This document shows, piece by piece, positions 43,031-51,811 of a stretch of 64,000 nucleotides of DNA (its first letter is position 1; each line of letters opens with the position of its first letter). The DNA is from Diplocloster modestus (lineage in GTDB: Bacteria; Bacillota; Clostridia; Lachnospirales; Lachnospiraceae). The notes beneath the pieces are model-generated. The model ran no database searches and had not been told where the DNA came from. It worked only from the letters and a program-made list of their open reading frames with translations. The translations under genes and the position numbers were made by a program. The stretch covers positions 62,001 to 126,000 of the forward strand of contig NZ_JAHQCX010000014.1 of assembly GCF_019042245.1 (NCBI RefSeq), read 5' to 3'.

Positions 43031-43131
43031 GTTTTTCCTCCTGTATGTTCGATTCAACCTGTGCCCCATTCCCTATTTAAGCTAATCACTGATCATCCAC
43101 ATGATTATATCCTAGCAAATAGTTTCTCTAC

Positions 43132-43161
43132 ATTATAAAATATGATACCTCTAATTGACAA
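43132..43161 (-). promoter_or_regulatory. guaA promoter
   Basis: On the minus strand TTGTCA (43161-43156), 18 bp, TATAAT (43137-43132). Start of transcription would be near 43125, leaving a leader of about 95 nt. No recognised purine riboswitch fold or conserved aptamer core was found in it. Confidence 0.7.
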
Positions 43162-43257
43162 GTATTGATTTTTCACGCCTTAATCCAATCTCATTCCTTC
43201 TATATACATATTTAGCAAAATAACTATGCCAAGATTGCTAAATAATCTCTGCACTTT

Positions 43258-44703
43258 CTATATCCTCTGCAGCTTCCACTTCCCGCGCGCAAACCGTACC
43301 ACAAAGCAAACCGCCCGGCACAGCCAGTCGATCGTCATCGCCACCCAGACTCCGAACACTCCCCAGCCCAGGAACTTCGCCAGAACATAACTGAACCCAA
43401 TCCTGCATACCCACATAGATGCAATCGCCACGATCATCGTAAACTTCACATCATTCGAAGCCCTCAACGCATTCGGCAGCGTAAACGAGGACGGCCAGAT
43501 CACCATACAGCACACCGCATGGTAAATCAATATCTCCGTCGTCAGCTTCGCCGTCTCCGGCGTCAGATTATACGCCATCACGATCAGCGGGCACCCCAGC
43601 ACCACCACCAGATTCGTCACGACCATAAACACATGGGTCAGAAACATTAATTTCTTTGTATAATAAGTAACCTGCCCATAATCCCCAGCTCCCACACACT
43701 GAGACACCACCGTCACCACCGCCAGGCTCAGCGCCGATCCCGGCAATATCTGGAATAATCCCACACTATTGCACACCGCATTCGCGGCGATAGCCGTAGT
43801 CCCAAATGAAGTAACGAGACTCAGCACCAGAATTTTCCCCAGCTGGAACATACTGTTCTCCAACCCGTTCGGTATTCCGATATGCAGTATCTTCTTCACC
43901 AGATGTCTGTTAAACCGCCATTCGAATTTTTTACTCAAATGAATCTGACGCTTCTCCTGACGCAGCAGCACCAGAATCACCACCGAAGCCACGATTCTCG
44001 AGATCAGCGTGGCGATCGCCGCGCCTGCCACACCGATACCCGCGCCATAGATCAAAATCGCATTTCCGGTAATATTAATCACATTCATCAGCAGCGAGAT
44101 CATCATGGAAATCCGCGAATTCCCCATGGCCCGGAACAGCGCGGCACATGCATTATACACAGACAGAAATGGCAGCGACACGCCCGTGATCAGCAGATAA
44201 ATCTTCGCGTTCTCCATAACATTCGCATCGATCCGGCCGAACACATGGCTTAAAATAAACTGATGTGCCACTAATAAAACCATCATAATAACAAAAGAAG
44301 AGACTAAGGTAAATAAAACAAGCTGATCCGCCGCTTTACATGCCCTCTCTTCTCTCTTCTGCCCGATATAATGTCCTGAGACCACAGCTCCACCGGTCGC
44401 CATCGCCGTAAATACATTGATTAACAGCACGGTAACCGTATCCACCAGGGAAACCCCGGAGACCGCCGCTTCTCCTACGCCGGATATCATGATCGTATCC
44501 GCCATACCAACCATGACCACCAAAAGCTGTTCTATAATTAATGGAATGATTAACTTTCTGAGATCCACGTTTGAAAATAATTTCTTAGGTTCTGTCACTG
44601 CTTCTGTCACTGCTTCTGTCACTGCTTCTGACTTTTTCTCTATCGCCGGTCCTATTTCCTGCTCCGACACCGGTTCCGTCTTTCGTTCTAACTGCTCTTT
44701 CAT
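43258..44703 (-). CDS. MATE family efflux transporter
   Basis: A 481-aa multidrug/toxin exporter with about twelve membrane segments. MATE signatures are the N-terminal LRKLIIPLIIEQLLVVMVGMAD and the repeated half (KKILHIGIPNGLENSMFQLGK). The N-terminal cytoplasmic tail before residue 40 contains EAVTEAVTEAVTE, encoded by a 12-bp tandem repeat. The ATG at 44703 has AAGGGGG; the open frame upstream is leader. It probably uses a sodium or proton gradient. Substrate cannot be inferred. Confidence 0.94.
   Translation of the reverse strand: MKEQLERKTEPVSEQEIGPAIEKKSEAVTEAVTEAVTEPKKLFSNVDLRKLIIPLIIEQLLVVMVGMADTIMISGVGEAAVSGVSLVDTVTVLLINVFTAMATGGAVVSGHYIGQKREERACKAADQLVLFTLVSSFVIMMVLLVAHQFILSHVFGRIDANVMENAKIYLLITGVSLPFLSVYNACAALFRAMGNSRISMMISLLMNVINITGNAILIYGAGIGVAGAAIATLISRIVASVVILVLLRQEKRQIHLSKKFEWRFNRHLVKKILHIGIPNGLENSMFQLGKILVLSLVTSFGTTAIAANAVCNSVGLFQILPGSALSLAVVTVVSQCVGAGDYGQVTYYTKKLMFLTHVFMVVTNLVVVLGCPLIVMAYNLTPETAKLTTEILIYHAVCCMVIWPSSFTLPNALRASNDVKFTMIVAIASMWVCRIGFSYVLAKFLGWGVFGVWVAMTIDWLCRAVCFVVRFARGKWKLQRI
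44594..44632. repeat. 12-bp tandem repeat in the MATE gene
   Basis: The plus-strand unit TTCTGTCACTGC occurs three times in tandem, with a partial fourth. It encodes repeated AVTE in the N-terminal tail. Because the unit is 12 bp, copy-number change would lengthen or shorten the tail without shifting the frame. Confidence 0.9.
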
Positions 44704-44839
44704 CTCGATCCCCCTTAATGCAATTTTCATTGTAAACGATTGGTTAAGAAAGTCAATCTCTTTTCCCCACAAAATTTTACATGATCCTTCATGAAAAATG
44801 ACAATTTTCCCAAATGAGTGATCCAATACTGTCCAATCA

Positions 44840-44886
44840 GACATGTCCCAAACCAACCAATACATTCGAATTGGACATGTCCCAAA
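44840..44886. promoter_or_regulatory. Direct repeat upstream of the MATE gene
   Basis: GACATGTCCCAAA occurs at 44840-44852 and 44874-44886 (34-bp period). The second lies in TTGGACATGTCCCAA, itself nearly palindromic. About 140-180 bp upstream of the exporter start, the pair could be operator sites for an unidentified regulator. Confidence 0.4.
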
Positions 44887-44899
44887 ACCGCCAAAAACA

Positions 44900-45013
44900 A
44901 AACGACAGAGTCCGGATGCGTGGCGGCATTCATCGCCGGCGCGCAGGGGCCTATGAACCGGGAACGCGTAATGCGTCCCTGTGGAACAGGCCTTAACCCA
45001 GAGTCTGTCGTTT
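44900..45013. other. Structured region between spoIIID and the MATE gene
   Basis: The ends AAACGACAGA (44900-44909) and TCTGTCGTTT (45004-45013) are exact inverted repeats. The 94 bases between are GC-rich and contain further pairing arms, including GGGA-CGC/GCG-TCCC around 44960-44978 and GGCG/CGCC near 44922-44938. On the minus strand the closing stem is followed by TGTTTTTGG, so it may end the spoIIID transcript. It may also be a small structured RNA. No known RNA family was recognised. Confidence 0.45.
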
Positions 45014-45041
45014 CTGTTTGATTTGCAGCCGAAGAGTCGGA

Positions 45042-45314
45042 CTACTCCTGAACCCCTTCACTCTCATGCTGATGAAGATATTTCTCCCGAGTAGCTAAGC
45101 CGCCCCTTATATGGCGTTCTGACTTATTGACATCCAATACTTTACGAGCCTGCCGGGCCAATGTGGGATTGATTTGGAGCAGGCGATCCGTTACATCCTT
45201 GTGCACGGTCGACTTGGAGATGCCAAACTTCTTCGCGGTTTGACGCACTGTGGCATTGTAGTCGATTATGTAATTGGCGATGTCAATCGCGCGTTCTTCT
45301 ATATAGCCTTTCAA
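45042..45314 (-). CDS. spoIIID: Sporulation transcription factor SpoIIID
   Basis: A 90-aa DNA-binding protein that acts in the mother cell, tuning the sigma-E regulon and promoting sigma-K expression. It begins with KGYIEERAIDIANYIIDYN and has the HTH TVRQTAKKFGISKSTVHKDV at about 22-42 and the basic C-terminal region used for DNA contact. The start is TTG, with AGGGGG 7 bp upstream. Length and sequence are typical. Its presence shows a spore-forming Firmicute. Confidence 0.96.
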   Translation of the reverse strand: MKGYIEERAIDIANYIIDYNATVRQTAKKFGISKSTVHKDVTDRLLQINPTLARQARKVLDVNKSERHIRGGLATREKYLHQHESEGVQE

Positions 45315-45345
45315 GGAAATCCCCCTACAATTTCGATGTTTTTAC

Positions 45346-45353
45346 ATTGTATG
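45346..45353 (-). promoter_or_regulatory. Possible sigma-E -10 element of spoIIID
   Basis: CATACAAT on the minus strand equals the sigma-E -10 consensus and lies 31 bp upstream of the TTG start. A good -35 element was not evident. In Bacillus spoIIID is sigma-E dependent, which supports the reading. Confidence 0.45.
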
Positions 45354-45490
45354 CAGGGAGATGAATGGTTAGTACCGATTTTCCCATGGAATTCACATTT
45401 AAAATCCGAGCTGTTTATGGTATCATTTTAAGGTAGCAGAACAGACTGGCGATATTCTATAGGATCCAGCAAAACGACTAAGGAGGACAT

Positions 45491-46780
45491 ATGATATCCG
45501 TATTGATCGCAGATGATGAAGAACTGGAAAGGAAATCCCTTCGTATTTTTCTAAATCGGAACTATGAAGATATAACGGTGCTACCCGATGCCGAAAACGG
45601 TCCTCAGGTGATCGAACAGGTGAGCCGGTATGAGCCGGACCTGCTCATTCTGGACATTGAGATGCCCGGACTTACCGGTCTGGAGGCCCTCAGGCTTCTG
45701 CGCCGGGATCATCCGTCTCTTCATGTCATTGTTAAAACAGCCTACGGTAATTTTACCTATGCGCAGGACGCGCTGAATATGCAGGTAGACGCTTATCTTC
45801 TGAAACCTGTGAAAAAAGCGGAGCTGACCACCCATTTGAATCAAATCATTGAAAAAATTAATCTGGAACGCGCTCAGATATCGAGAGATGAGAATTCCCA
45901 CGCCATTCTGGAAGAGCTTCGGCCCCTGGCACAGCTGTCCTTCATGTCCGCATTACTGCGCAATATGGCCAGCCCGGATACGATTTCACGCTATACGGAC
46001 CGTTTCACTATTAACTTTAAGAGCGGTTTTGTGGCTACCCTGCGTTTTTCAGACGGAATTCTCTGCACGGAAAATCGCATTTCCGCAGACGCTCCTGATT
46101 CCTCAGGCAGCAGTCTTTCCTCGTCCATTAACCTTACGAAAGAGGATCAGTTGCTTCAGGAATTGCATTCCCGGTTGTCACTCTCCTTTGATTATATGAT
46201 CGGTCCCTTTGAAAAAAATGTACTGCCGATTCTGTTTTATTCCGGTAAGCTTCTATCCGCTCATGACTGCGATAGATGGAAACAGGATCTGACAGAACTA
46301 TTCACCGGAGTGCTGCGTCCTCTGTGTCCTGCACTCCCTATAATCTCTTTTGGACCTCTATTCAGGGATGACATAACACAGGCTGCTCATTCCTACCAAT
46401 GCACACTTCAGGAGTTGATGCAGCAGACTCCTCCATCTCCTCTGCCGGAACCCGGCCAGGGGATAAATACCCATTTAAAAAAGGCCCTTGATTTTATTGA
46501 AGAGCACTACAGTGAAAATATTTCATTAGAAAGTGTTGCTGATTATATTAAAATGAATCCCAGCTATCTGAGTCGGTTATTCAAAAATGAACTGGATAAA
46601 AATTTTATTGGTTACCTGACAGATATTCGTATGACTCATGCCATCCGCCTGATTCATCAGGGTACTGATAATGTAAAAGAGCTCTCCGCAAGAGTCGGCT
46701 ACTTGTATCCCTCTTACTTCTGTAAACAATTCAAAAAATATACAGGCCATACCGTCAGTGATTTTAAACGGCTGACGTGA
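45491..46780 (+). CDS. Response regulator, AraC/YesN type
   Basis: A 429-aa regulator. The receiver occupies residues 1-120 with acidic pair IADDEE and phospho-acceptor Asp55 (LILDIEMPG), and Lys in YLLKPVKK. The middle is unassigned. The C-terminal AraC domain (about 332-429) has both HTHs: SLESVADYIKMNPSYLSRLF and NVKELSARVGYLYPSYF. AAGGAGG precedes the ATG. It converges on the histidine kinase gene with 1 bp between stop codons, rather than being co-transcribed with it. The sugar transporter beyond the kinase is the likely target. Confidence 0.93.
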   Translation: MISVLIADDEELERKSLRIFLNRNYEDITVLPDAENGPQVIEQVSRYEPDLLILDIEMPGLTGLEALRLLRRDHPSLHVIVKTAYGNFTYAQDALNMQVDAYLLKPVKKAELTTHLNQIIEKINLERAQISRDENSHAILEELRPLAQLSFMSALLRNMASPDTISRYTDRFTINFKSGFVATLRFSDGILCTENRISADAPDSSGSSLSSSINLTKEDQLLQELHSRLSLSFDYMIGPFEKNVLPILFYSGKLLSAHDCDRWKQDLTELFTGVLRPLCPALPIISFGPLFRDDITQAAHSYQCTLQELMQQTPPSPLPEPGQGINTHLKKALDFIEEHYSENISLESVADYIKMNPSYLSRLFKNELDKNFIGYLTDIRMTHAIRLIHQGTDNVKELSARVGYLYPSYFCKQFKKYTGHTVSDFKRLT

Positions 46781-46781
46781 A

Positions 46782-48146
46782 TTATTCCGTATTTTCCACA
46801 AAGGGTACGTAAAATACAAAACATGTGCCTTTCCCCGAAGCAGAGTCTACATAGAACTCTGCTTCGGTTCCATAGAAGGCTTTCAGGCGGCGGATCACAT
46901 TTTGCAGACCGATACTGTCAGACTGCAAAATACGGCCGGTCTCTCTGCCTTCAAACATGGCCCGGACAGCTTCCAGCTTGTCATCCGGAATCCCTGCTCC
47001 GTTATCCTGAATCTCTATTTTTACATAGCTTAAGTCAGACTGCTGTTCACGATCCATATTACGATCCCTGATCAACCTGATCCGGATCACCCCATGTTCC
47101 ATACAGGTTCCCAGCCCATGCACGATCGCATTTTCCACCAAAGGCTGAAGCACCAGCGCCGGAATCCGACCGGTAAGAATGGTTTCCTGATAATCCGTCT
47201 CAAACCGTATCCTATCCCGAAATCGCATTTTCTGAATATAAATATAATCATCAATATTCTTAGCTTCATCCCGGAAGCAGGATATATAGTGGATATCTTT
47301 CAGATTATACCGGTAATAATCTGAAACCGCCTCAATCATCTGCTCCGTCTGCTCCGCGCCCTCCACATAAGCCATCTGGGCCACAATATTCAGCGTATTA
47401 AACATAAAATGCGGATTGATTCTGGCCTGAAGCGCCATAATCTGGCTGTCCCTCAGCAATTTTTCCATATCCGCCTTTTCCAGCTTCTGCTGGTTGCGTT
47501 CCAGTTCCAGCTGCATGTTGGCAGACAGCCCCGCCATCTTGTCCAACCATCGCAGCATAGCCGCGATCGTACCCGCCACGATAACCAGACTTAAGAACAG
47601 TACCACATAAATAGAACGCTTTTCCTCATTAATCCTGTCCTGTTCATCGGTGGACAGCTGACGGATCGCCAGATACGCATATTCATAAAATCCATCAATC
47701 AGTTCCTGCGTATAGCTTAGCTGCTCATAATATTCGATCGCCGATTTCCCGTTTTCCTTGTTGTGATGGACCAGCGCCTCCCTGGTCTGATCCAGAATCG
47801 TCGTGATCATATTTCCGAGATCTTCCACATCCCTTACGTACCCGATCGCAAAGACATCTTCCAGAAGTTCGCCGGAGTCCCGCTCAAGCCGTTCCATGGT
47901 CTGCTGCAAAATTGCCTGTTCATCCAGATTGCCGGAGATGGCATAATAACGGTAGGAGGATACCAGATCCCCCACCAAAGCGCGCACTCCAGAGGCCTGA
48001 TCATGAATGCTCAGGAGACGGCTCATCCTGGCCTGGACCCGGTCCGTGGTCTTATACAATATCGCGGCAGTCAATACGAAGCAAACCAGTATGACGGTAA
48101 AACATAAGCTGAATCTGCCTTTCATCGTGTTTCTATTCTTTCTCAA
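46782..48146 (-). CDS. Sensor histidine kinase, YesM-like
   Basis: A 454-aa kinase. Transmembrane segments are at about 11-31 and 178-198, enclosing a helical extracellular sensor. The phospho-acceptor is His246 (ARINPHFMFNTLN), and the HATPase domain has VENAIVHGLG, DNGAGIP and a GIGLQNVIRR-like G2 box (DSIGLQNVIRRL). The TTG at 48146 has GGAG 9 bp upstream and lies 13 bp after the ATPase stop; an ATG seven codons later is a possible alternative. It is the last gene of the transporter operon and would signal to the convergent response regulator. Confidence 0.92.
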   Translation of the reverse strand: MRKNRNTMKGRFSLCFTVILVCFVLTAAILYKTTDRVQARMSRLLSIHDQASGVRALVGDLVSSYRYYAISGNLDEQAILQQTMERLERDSGELLEDVFAIGYVRDVEDLGNMITTILDQTREALVHHNKENGKSAIEYYEQLSYTQELIDGFYEYAYLAIRQLSTDEQDRINEEKRSIYVVLFLSLVIVAGTIAAMLRWLDKMAGLSANMQLELERNQQKLEKADMEKLLRDSQIMALQARINPHFMFNTLNIVAQMAYVEGAEQTEQMIEAVSDYYRYNLKDIHYISCFRDEAKNIDDYIYIQKMRFRDRIRFETDYQETILTGRIPALVLQPLVENAIVHGLGTCMEHGVIRIRLIRDRNMDREQQSDLSYVKIEIQDNGAGIPDDKLEAVRAMFEGRETGRILQSDSIGLQNVIRRLKAFYGTEAEFYVDSASGKGTCFVFYVPFVENTE

Positions 48147-48159
48147 GTTTCTGTCTCCA

Positions 48160-49680
48160 TTAAATTACAGTCCCAACTGTTGCCAGCTCCATAATTTTTT
48201 CCTGCGTGGCATTCCGCCCGTTCAGTTCACCGGTCAGCCTGCCATTCGCCAGTACGATGATCCGGTCCGACATGGAGATAAGCTCCGGCAGTTCCGAGGA
48301 TATCATGACGATCCCGATTCCCTGCTTCGCCAGCCCTACCATGATTTTGTAAATCTCATATTTCGTGCCCACATCGATGCCGCGGGTGGGTTCGTCCAGG
48401 ATTAAAACCTTGGGATGCCGCATCAGCCATTTACTCAGCACCACCTTCTGCTGGTTACCACCAGACAGTGTGTTTACCCTGACATTCAGATGATTGGCTT
48501 TGACTTTGAGTTCTTCGAAATATTTCCGCGCAGCCTTCTCTTCCAGACTTGCATTTATCATACCATACCGTCCGATCTCCTTCAACGAAGCCAGCGTGAT
48601 ATTATTCTGGATGCTCATACCGCCCACGAAACCATCCGCCTTCCTGTCCTCCGTCACCAGGGCGATACCGTTTGCAATGGCATCTGCCGGGGTATTGATC
48701 CTTATTTCCCGGTTATTCATATACAGTCTGCCGCTTTGTTTCGCTGTTTTTCCAAAAACCGCATCCACCAGCTCGCTCCGGCCGGCTCCTACTAATCCGC
48801 CGATTCCCAGGATTTCTCCCTGGTGTACCTCGAAACTTATATCTTCCACGATCCGTTTCTTCGCGTTCTGGGGGTGAGGAACAGAAAATCCTTCCACACG
48901 CAGTACGGTTTCGCCGATCGGTACGGTTTCCTTTGGATACAGGTTTCCCATTTTCCTTCCAACCATTTCCGCGATGATTACTGACTGGTCAAATTGGGCC
49001 TTTTCATGGGAATTGATCACCATACCGTCCCGCATCACGATGATTCGGTCCGAATACTCAAACACCTCGTCCAGCTTATGGGAAATCAGGATACAGGTGT
49101 AACCCTGCTCTTTTAGCTGATGCATAATGGCAAACAGTTTTTCGGATTCTGCAAGGGTCAGAGAAGCAGTTGGCTCGTCAAGTACCAGGATCTTCGGACG
49201 ATGGGACAGGGCTCTGGCAATGGAAATAAGCTGCTGCCTGCTGGTGTTCAGATTGCGCAGGATCTCTCTGGGGTCCACCTTAAGGTCTACCATTTTCAAA
49301 TATTCCTCTGCCTTTTGATACAATTGTTTCCAATCGATCATTTTCCCAAACTGTTTCCACCTGCCCAGGAACAGGTTCTCAGCCACGTTCAGATCCAGGT
49401 GCATATTCAGTTCCTGATAAATCATGGCAATTCCCGCTTCCTCCGACTGGCCTGTGCTTAAAAACCGTACTTCCTTTCCGCCGGTCAGTATCCGGCCCTC
49501 ATATGTATCATGCGGATAGGAGCCGCTTAATATTTTCATCAGCGTACTTTTTCCTGCCCCATTTTCACCGACAATGGATAAGATTTCTCCTTTGTACGCC
49601 TCGATCGTGACGTCGGCAAGCGCCTTGACACCTGGAAATTCTTTCGTGATATGTTCCATTTTCAAGATTGCCTCTGGCAT
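48160..49680 (-). CDS. Sugar ABC transporter ATPase with two ATP-binding domains (RbsA/MglA type)
   Basis: A 506-aa double ATPase. First domain: Walker A GENGAGKST, signature LNTSRQQLISIARAL (degenerate) and Walker B LVLDEPTASLT. Second domain: degenerate Walker A (GLVGAGRSE), signature LSGGNQQKVVLSKWL and LILDEPTRGIDVG. This matches CUT2 sugar importers. The ATG at 49680 has AAGGAGGGG; the longer open frame was rejected. It follows the permease gene by 38 bp. Confidence 0.95.
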   Translation of the reverse strand: MPEAILKMEHITKEFPGVKALADVTIEAYKGEILSIVGENGAGKSTLMKILSGSYPHDTYEGRILTGGKEVRFLSTGQSEEAGIAMIYQELNMHLDLNVAENLFLGRWKQFGKMIDWKQLYQKAEEYLKMVDLKVDPREILRNLNTSRQQLISIARALSHRPKILVLDEPTASLTLAESEKLFAIMHQLKEQGYTCILISHKLDEVFEYSDRIIVMRDGMVINSHEKAQFDQSVIIAEMVGRKMGNLYPKETVPIGETVLRVEGFSVPHPQNAKKRIVEDISFEVHQGEILGIGGLVGAGRSELVDAVFGKTAKQSGRLYMNNREIRINTPADAIANGIALVTEDRKADGFVGGMSIQNNITLASLKEIGRYGMINASLEEKAARKYFEELKVKANHLNVRVNTLSGGNQQKVVLSKWLMRHPKVLILDEPTRGIDVGTKYEIYKIMVGLAKQGIGIVMISSELPELISMSDRIIVLANGRLTGELNGRNATQEKIMELATVGTVI

Positions 49681-49718
49681 ATTTCCCCTCCTTTTTATTC
49701 CGTTCTGCATGCAGCCGC

Positions 49719-50666
49719 TTAAGCGTTCCCGGATATCTTTCTCAAACGGAAAGTATCCATTCCCACCGCCGCGATCATGATGACTCCGATGGCGATCTTC
49801 TGCCAGTATACGGAGACATGGAGCAATACCATGGCATTGGACAGCACTTCCATCATGGCGCAGCCCAGGATCGTCCCGATGACAGAGCCATAGCCGCCGT
49901 ACATACTGGTCCCTCCGATGATCACCGCTGCCACTGCCGTCATCTCCCAGCCGTCGCCGGAATTGGGCTGGGCCGAACTTAACCGGGATGCCAGGATCAC
50001 ACCCACGAACCCGGCCAGCACCGCGACATAGACATGGGCGGTAAACAGGATGCGCTTCACATTGATCCCGGACAGCCTGGAAGCTTCTTTATTTCCTCCC
50101 ACCGCCATCAGGCTGCGCCCATAGTTGGTTTTTCTAATCACGAAATGGGAAGCAAATACGATCACCAGCGCTATGAATACGGAATACGGAATCCCCGCCA
50201 GCGTCCCCTGCCCAAGCTTCATAAATGCCTCCGGCAGCGGATAATAGGGTTCTCCCCTGGTCATCACATTCACCACACCCCGGGCGATATACATCGTACC
50301 CAGCGTAGCGATCAGGGCGGGAATCTGTAAATTGACGATCAGCAGCGCATTCAATACACCGATCAGACCGGATACCAGCAGACCCGCCGCCACTGCTGCC
50401 GGGATCGGCACCTGATTGACCAGGCATAGCCCGCAGACCGCCCCGCCAAGCCCCATCACGGAACCGATGGACAGATCCAGGCTGGCCCCGAACAACACGA
50501 AGGTTACACCGACGCTGACAATCAGCAGGAAAGAAATGGAACGGGCCAGATCGATCAGATTTGAAACAGAAAAAAATACCGGATTGATTATGCCGGTTAC
50601 AATGCAAAGCACTGCAAACGGCAGAATCTTTACCAGGTTGGACAATTCAATTTTTTTAGTTTGCAT
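49719..50666 (-). CDS. Sugar ABC transporter permease (RbsC type)
   Basis: A 315-aa CUT2 permease with about nine hydrophobic segments. Family motifs are GASLDLSIGSVMGLGGAVCG and GGNKEASRLSGINVKRILF. The start at 50666 has GGAGGT directly before it. It forms a homodimer channel in characterised relatives. A stem-loop separates it from the binding-protein gene. Confidence 0.95.
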   Translation of the reverse strand: MQTKKIELSNLVKILPFAVLCIVTGIINPVFFSVSNLIDLARSISFLLIVSVGVTFVLFGASLDLSIGSVMGLGGAVCGLCLVNQVPIPAAVAAGLLVSGLIGVLNALLIVNLQIPALIATLGTMYIARGVVNVMTRGEPYYPLPEAFMKLGQGTLAGIPYSVFIALVIVFASHFVIRKTNYGRSLMAVGGNKEASRLSGINVKRILFTAHVYVAVLAGFVGVILASRLSSAQPNSGDGWEMTAVAAVIIGGTSMYGGYGSVIGTILGCAMMEVLSNAMVLLHVSVYWQKIAIGVIMIAAVGMDTFRLRKISGNA

Positions 50667-50689
50667 GTTTACCTCCAACGCCGCATCTG

Positions 50690-50724
50690 CCGGCACAAAG
50701 AGAAAACTGCCGCTTTTGTGCCGG
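50690..50724 (-). terminator. Intercistronic stem-loop after the RbsB-type gene
   Basis: CCGGCACAAA pairs exactly with TTTGTGCCGG around a 15-base loop, with no U-tract. It lies between the binding-protein stop and the permease ribosome-binding site, as in the other three transporter loci of this window. Confidence 0.6.
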
Positions 50725-50740
50725 AGCTGTGCGATATCTT

Positions 50741-51778
50741 TTATTCCGCCTTATAAGATTCAACATTATCCTTTGTCACCAATGTAACACCGGAATTAAT
50801 CAGAGTCTCTTCCAGTTCTTCTCCTTTATTCAGCTGGGTAAGCATCTCGATCGCCTTGGAGCCCATGTAATTCGGCTTCTGGACAATCGTGCCGTCCACC
50901 ACACCGTTTCTGATGTAGTCCAGGCATTCCGCCGTATCGTCAAATCCGATGACACGAATCTCTCCCACCCGGTTTTGCTCAGTGATGACTTTTCCGGCAG
51001 CTACAGCCCCGGTGCCCTCACTTCCGAAGATAGCGTTCATCTTAGGGTAGGCCTTCAGCATATCCTGAGCCTTCTGGGTCGCTGTCAGCATATCGGAATT
51101 ACAAGCCTCCGTAGTCAGAATTTCCATATCCGGCTGATCTTTTATGGCATCCTGGAATCCTTTGATTCTGTCGTTATCGGTCTCCTGACTTTCTGACCCG
51201 CGGATAATTCCGATCTTAGCTTTGCCGCCGGTCGCGCCGATCATCGCAGTTCCCGCTTCGTAACCCGCGTCATAATTCGATGTGCCCACATAAGCGGCCC
51301 GCTTACTGTCAGGGGCGTCCGTATCGACCAGTACAACGGGAATCCCTGCTTCTGCAGCCCGGTCAATGGCCGGGCCAATGGCTGCGGGCGAAAGAGCCAT
51401 GGTAACGATCCCGTCCACTTTGGATGCGATGGCGGTGTCAATGTATTTTACCATCACATCCACGTCCACCTTCGTATCTCCCAGCACATTAACACTGACC
51501 CCGCACTCTTCGGCCCCCTGTTGAACGCCTTCTTCCACGGCCATCCAGTATTCATGGTTCACCAGCGGGGAAACAAATGTGAAATTATATGTATGATCGC
51601 TTGCCGCCCCGCTCTGCTTTGTATCAGAACCAGACGCATCGTTCTGCTGTGCATTGGAATCAGTCGTTTCACTCTGCCGGGTATTTGAATCAGCAGCTTC
51701 GCTTTGGCTGCCGCACCCGATACTTCCGAGGGCAAGTAAAATAGTCATCACACTAATTGAAATTGTCTTTTTTATCAT
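50741..51778 (-). CDS. Sugar-type substrate-binding lipoprotein (RbsB class)
   Basis: A 345-aa lipoprotein of the Peripla_BP_4 class. The signal peptide MIKKTISISVMTILLALG ends at lipobox SIGC (Cys22). A linker (about 23-60) has three imperfect copies of a decapeptide of the form SE-TT-DSNxxQ. The mature domain begins YNFTFVSPLVNHEYW and includes VDTDAPDSKRAAYVGTSNYD and GFDDTAECLDYI. GGAGAAA precedes the ATG. The substrate is unknown; an FAD oxidoreductase gene lies just upstream. Confidence 0.94.
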   Translation of the reverse strand: MIKKTISISVMTILLALGSIGCGSQSEAADSNTRQSETTDSNAQQNDASGSDTKQSGAASDHTYNFTFVSPLVNHEYWMAVEEGVQQGAEECGVSVNVLGDTKVDVDVMVKYIDTAIASKVDGIVTMALSPAAIGPAIDRAAEAGIPVVLVDTDAPDSKRAAYVGTSNYDAGYEAGTAMIGATGGKAKIGIIRGSESQETDNDRIKGFQDAIKDQPDMEILTTEACNSDMLTATQKAQDMLKAYPKMNAIFGSEGTGAVAAGKVITEQNRVGEIRVIGFDDTAECLDYIRNGVVDGTIVQKPNYMGSKAIEMLTQLNKGEELEETLINSGVTLVTKDNVESYKAE

Positions 51779-51811
51779 AGTGATTTCTCCTTTATAAAAC
51801 GTCCCGCTTTA

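Noticed and set aside
43031-43125. Purine riboswitch in the guaA leader
   Set aside because: The leader is short and lacks the three-way-junction core and conserved loop sequences of purine riboswitches.
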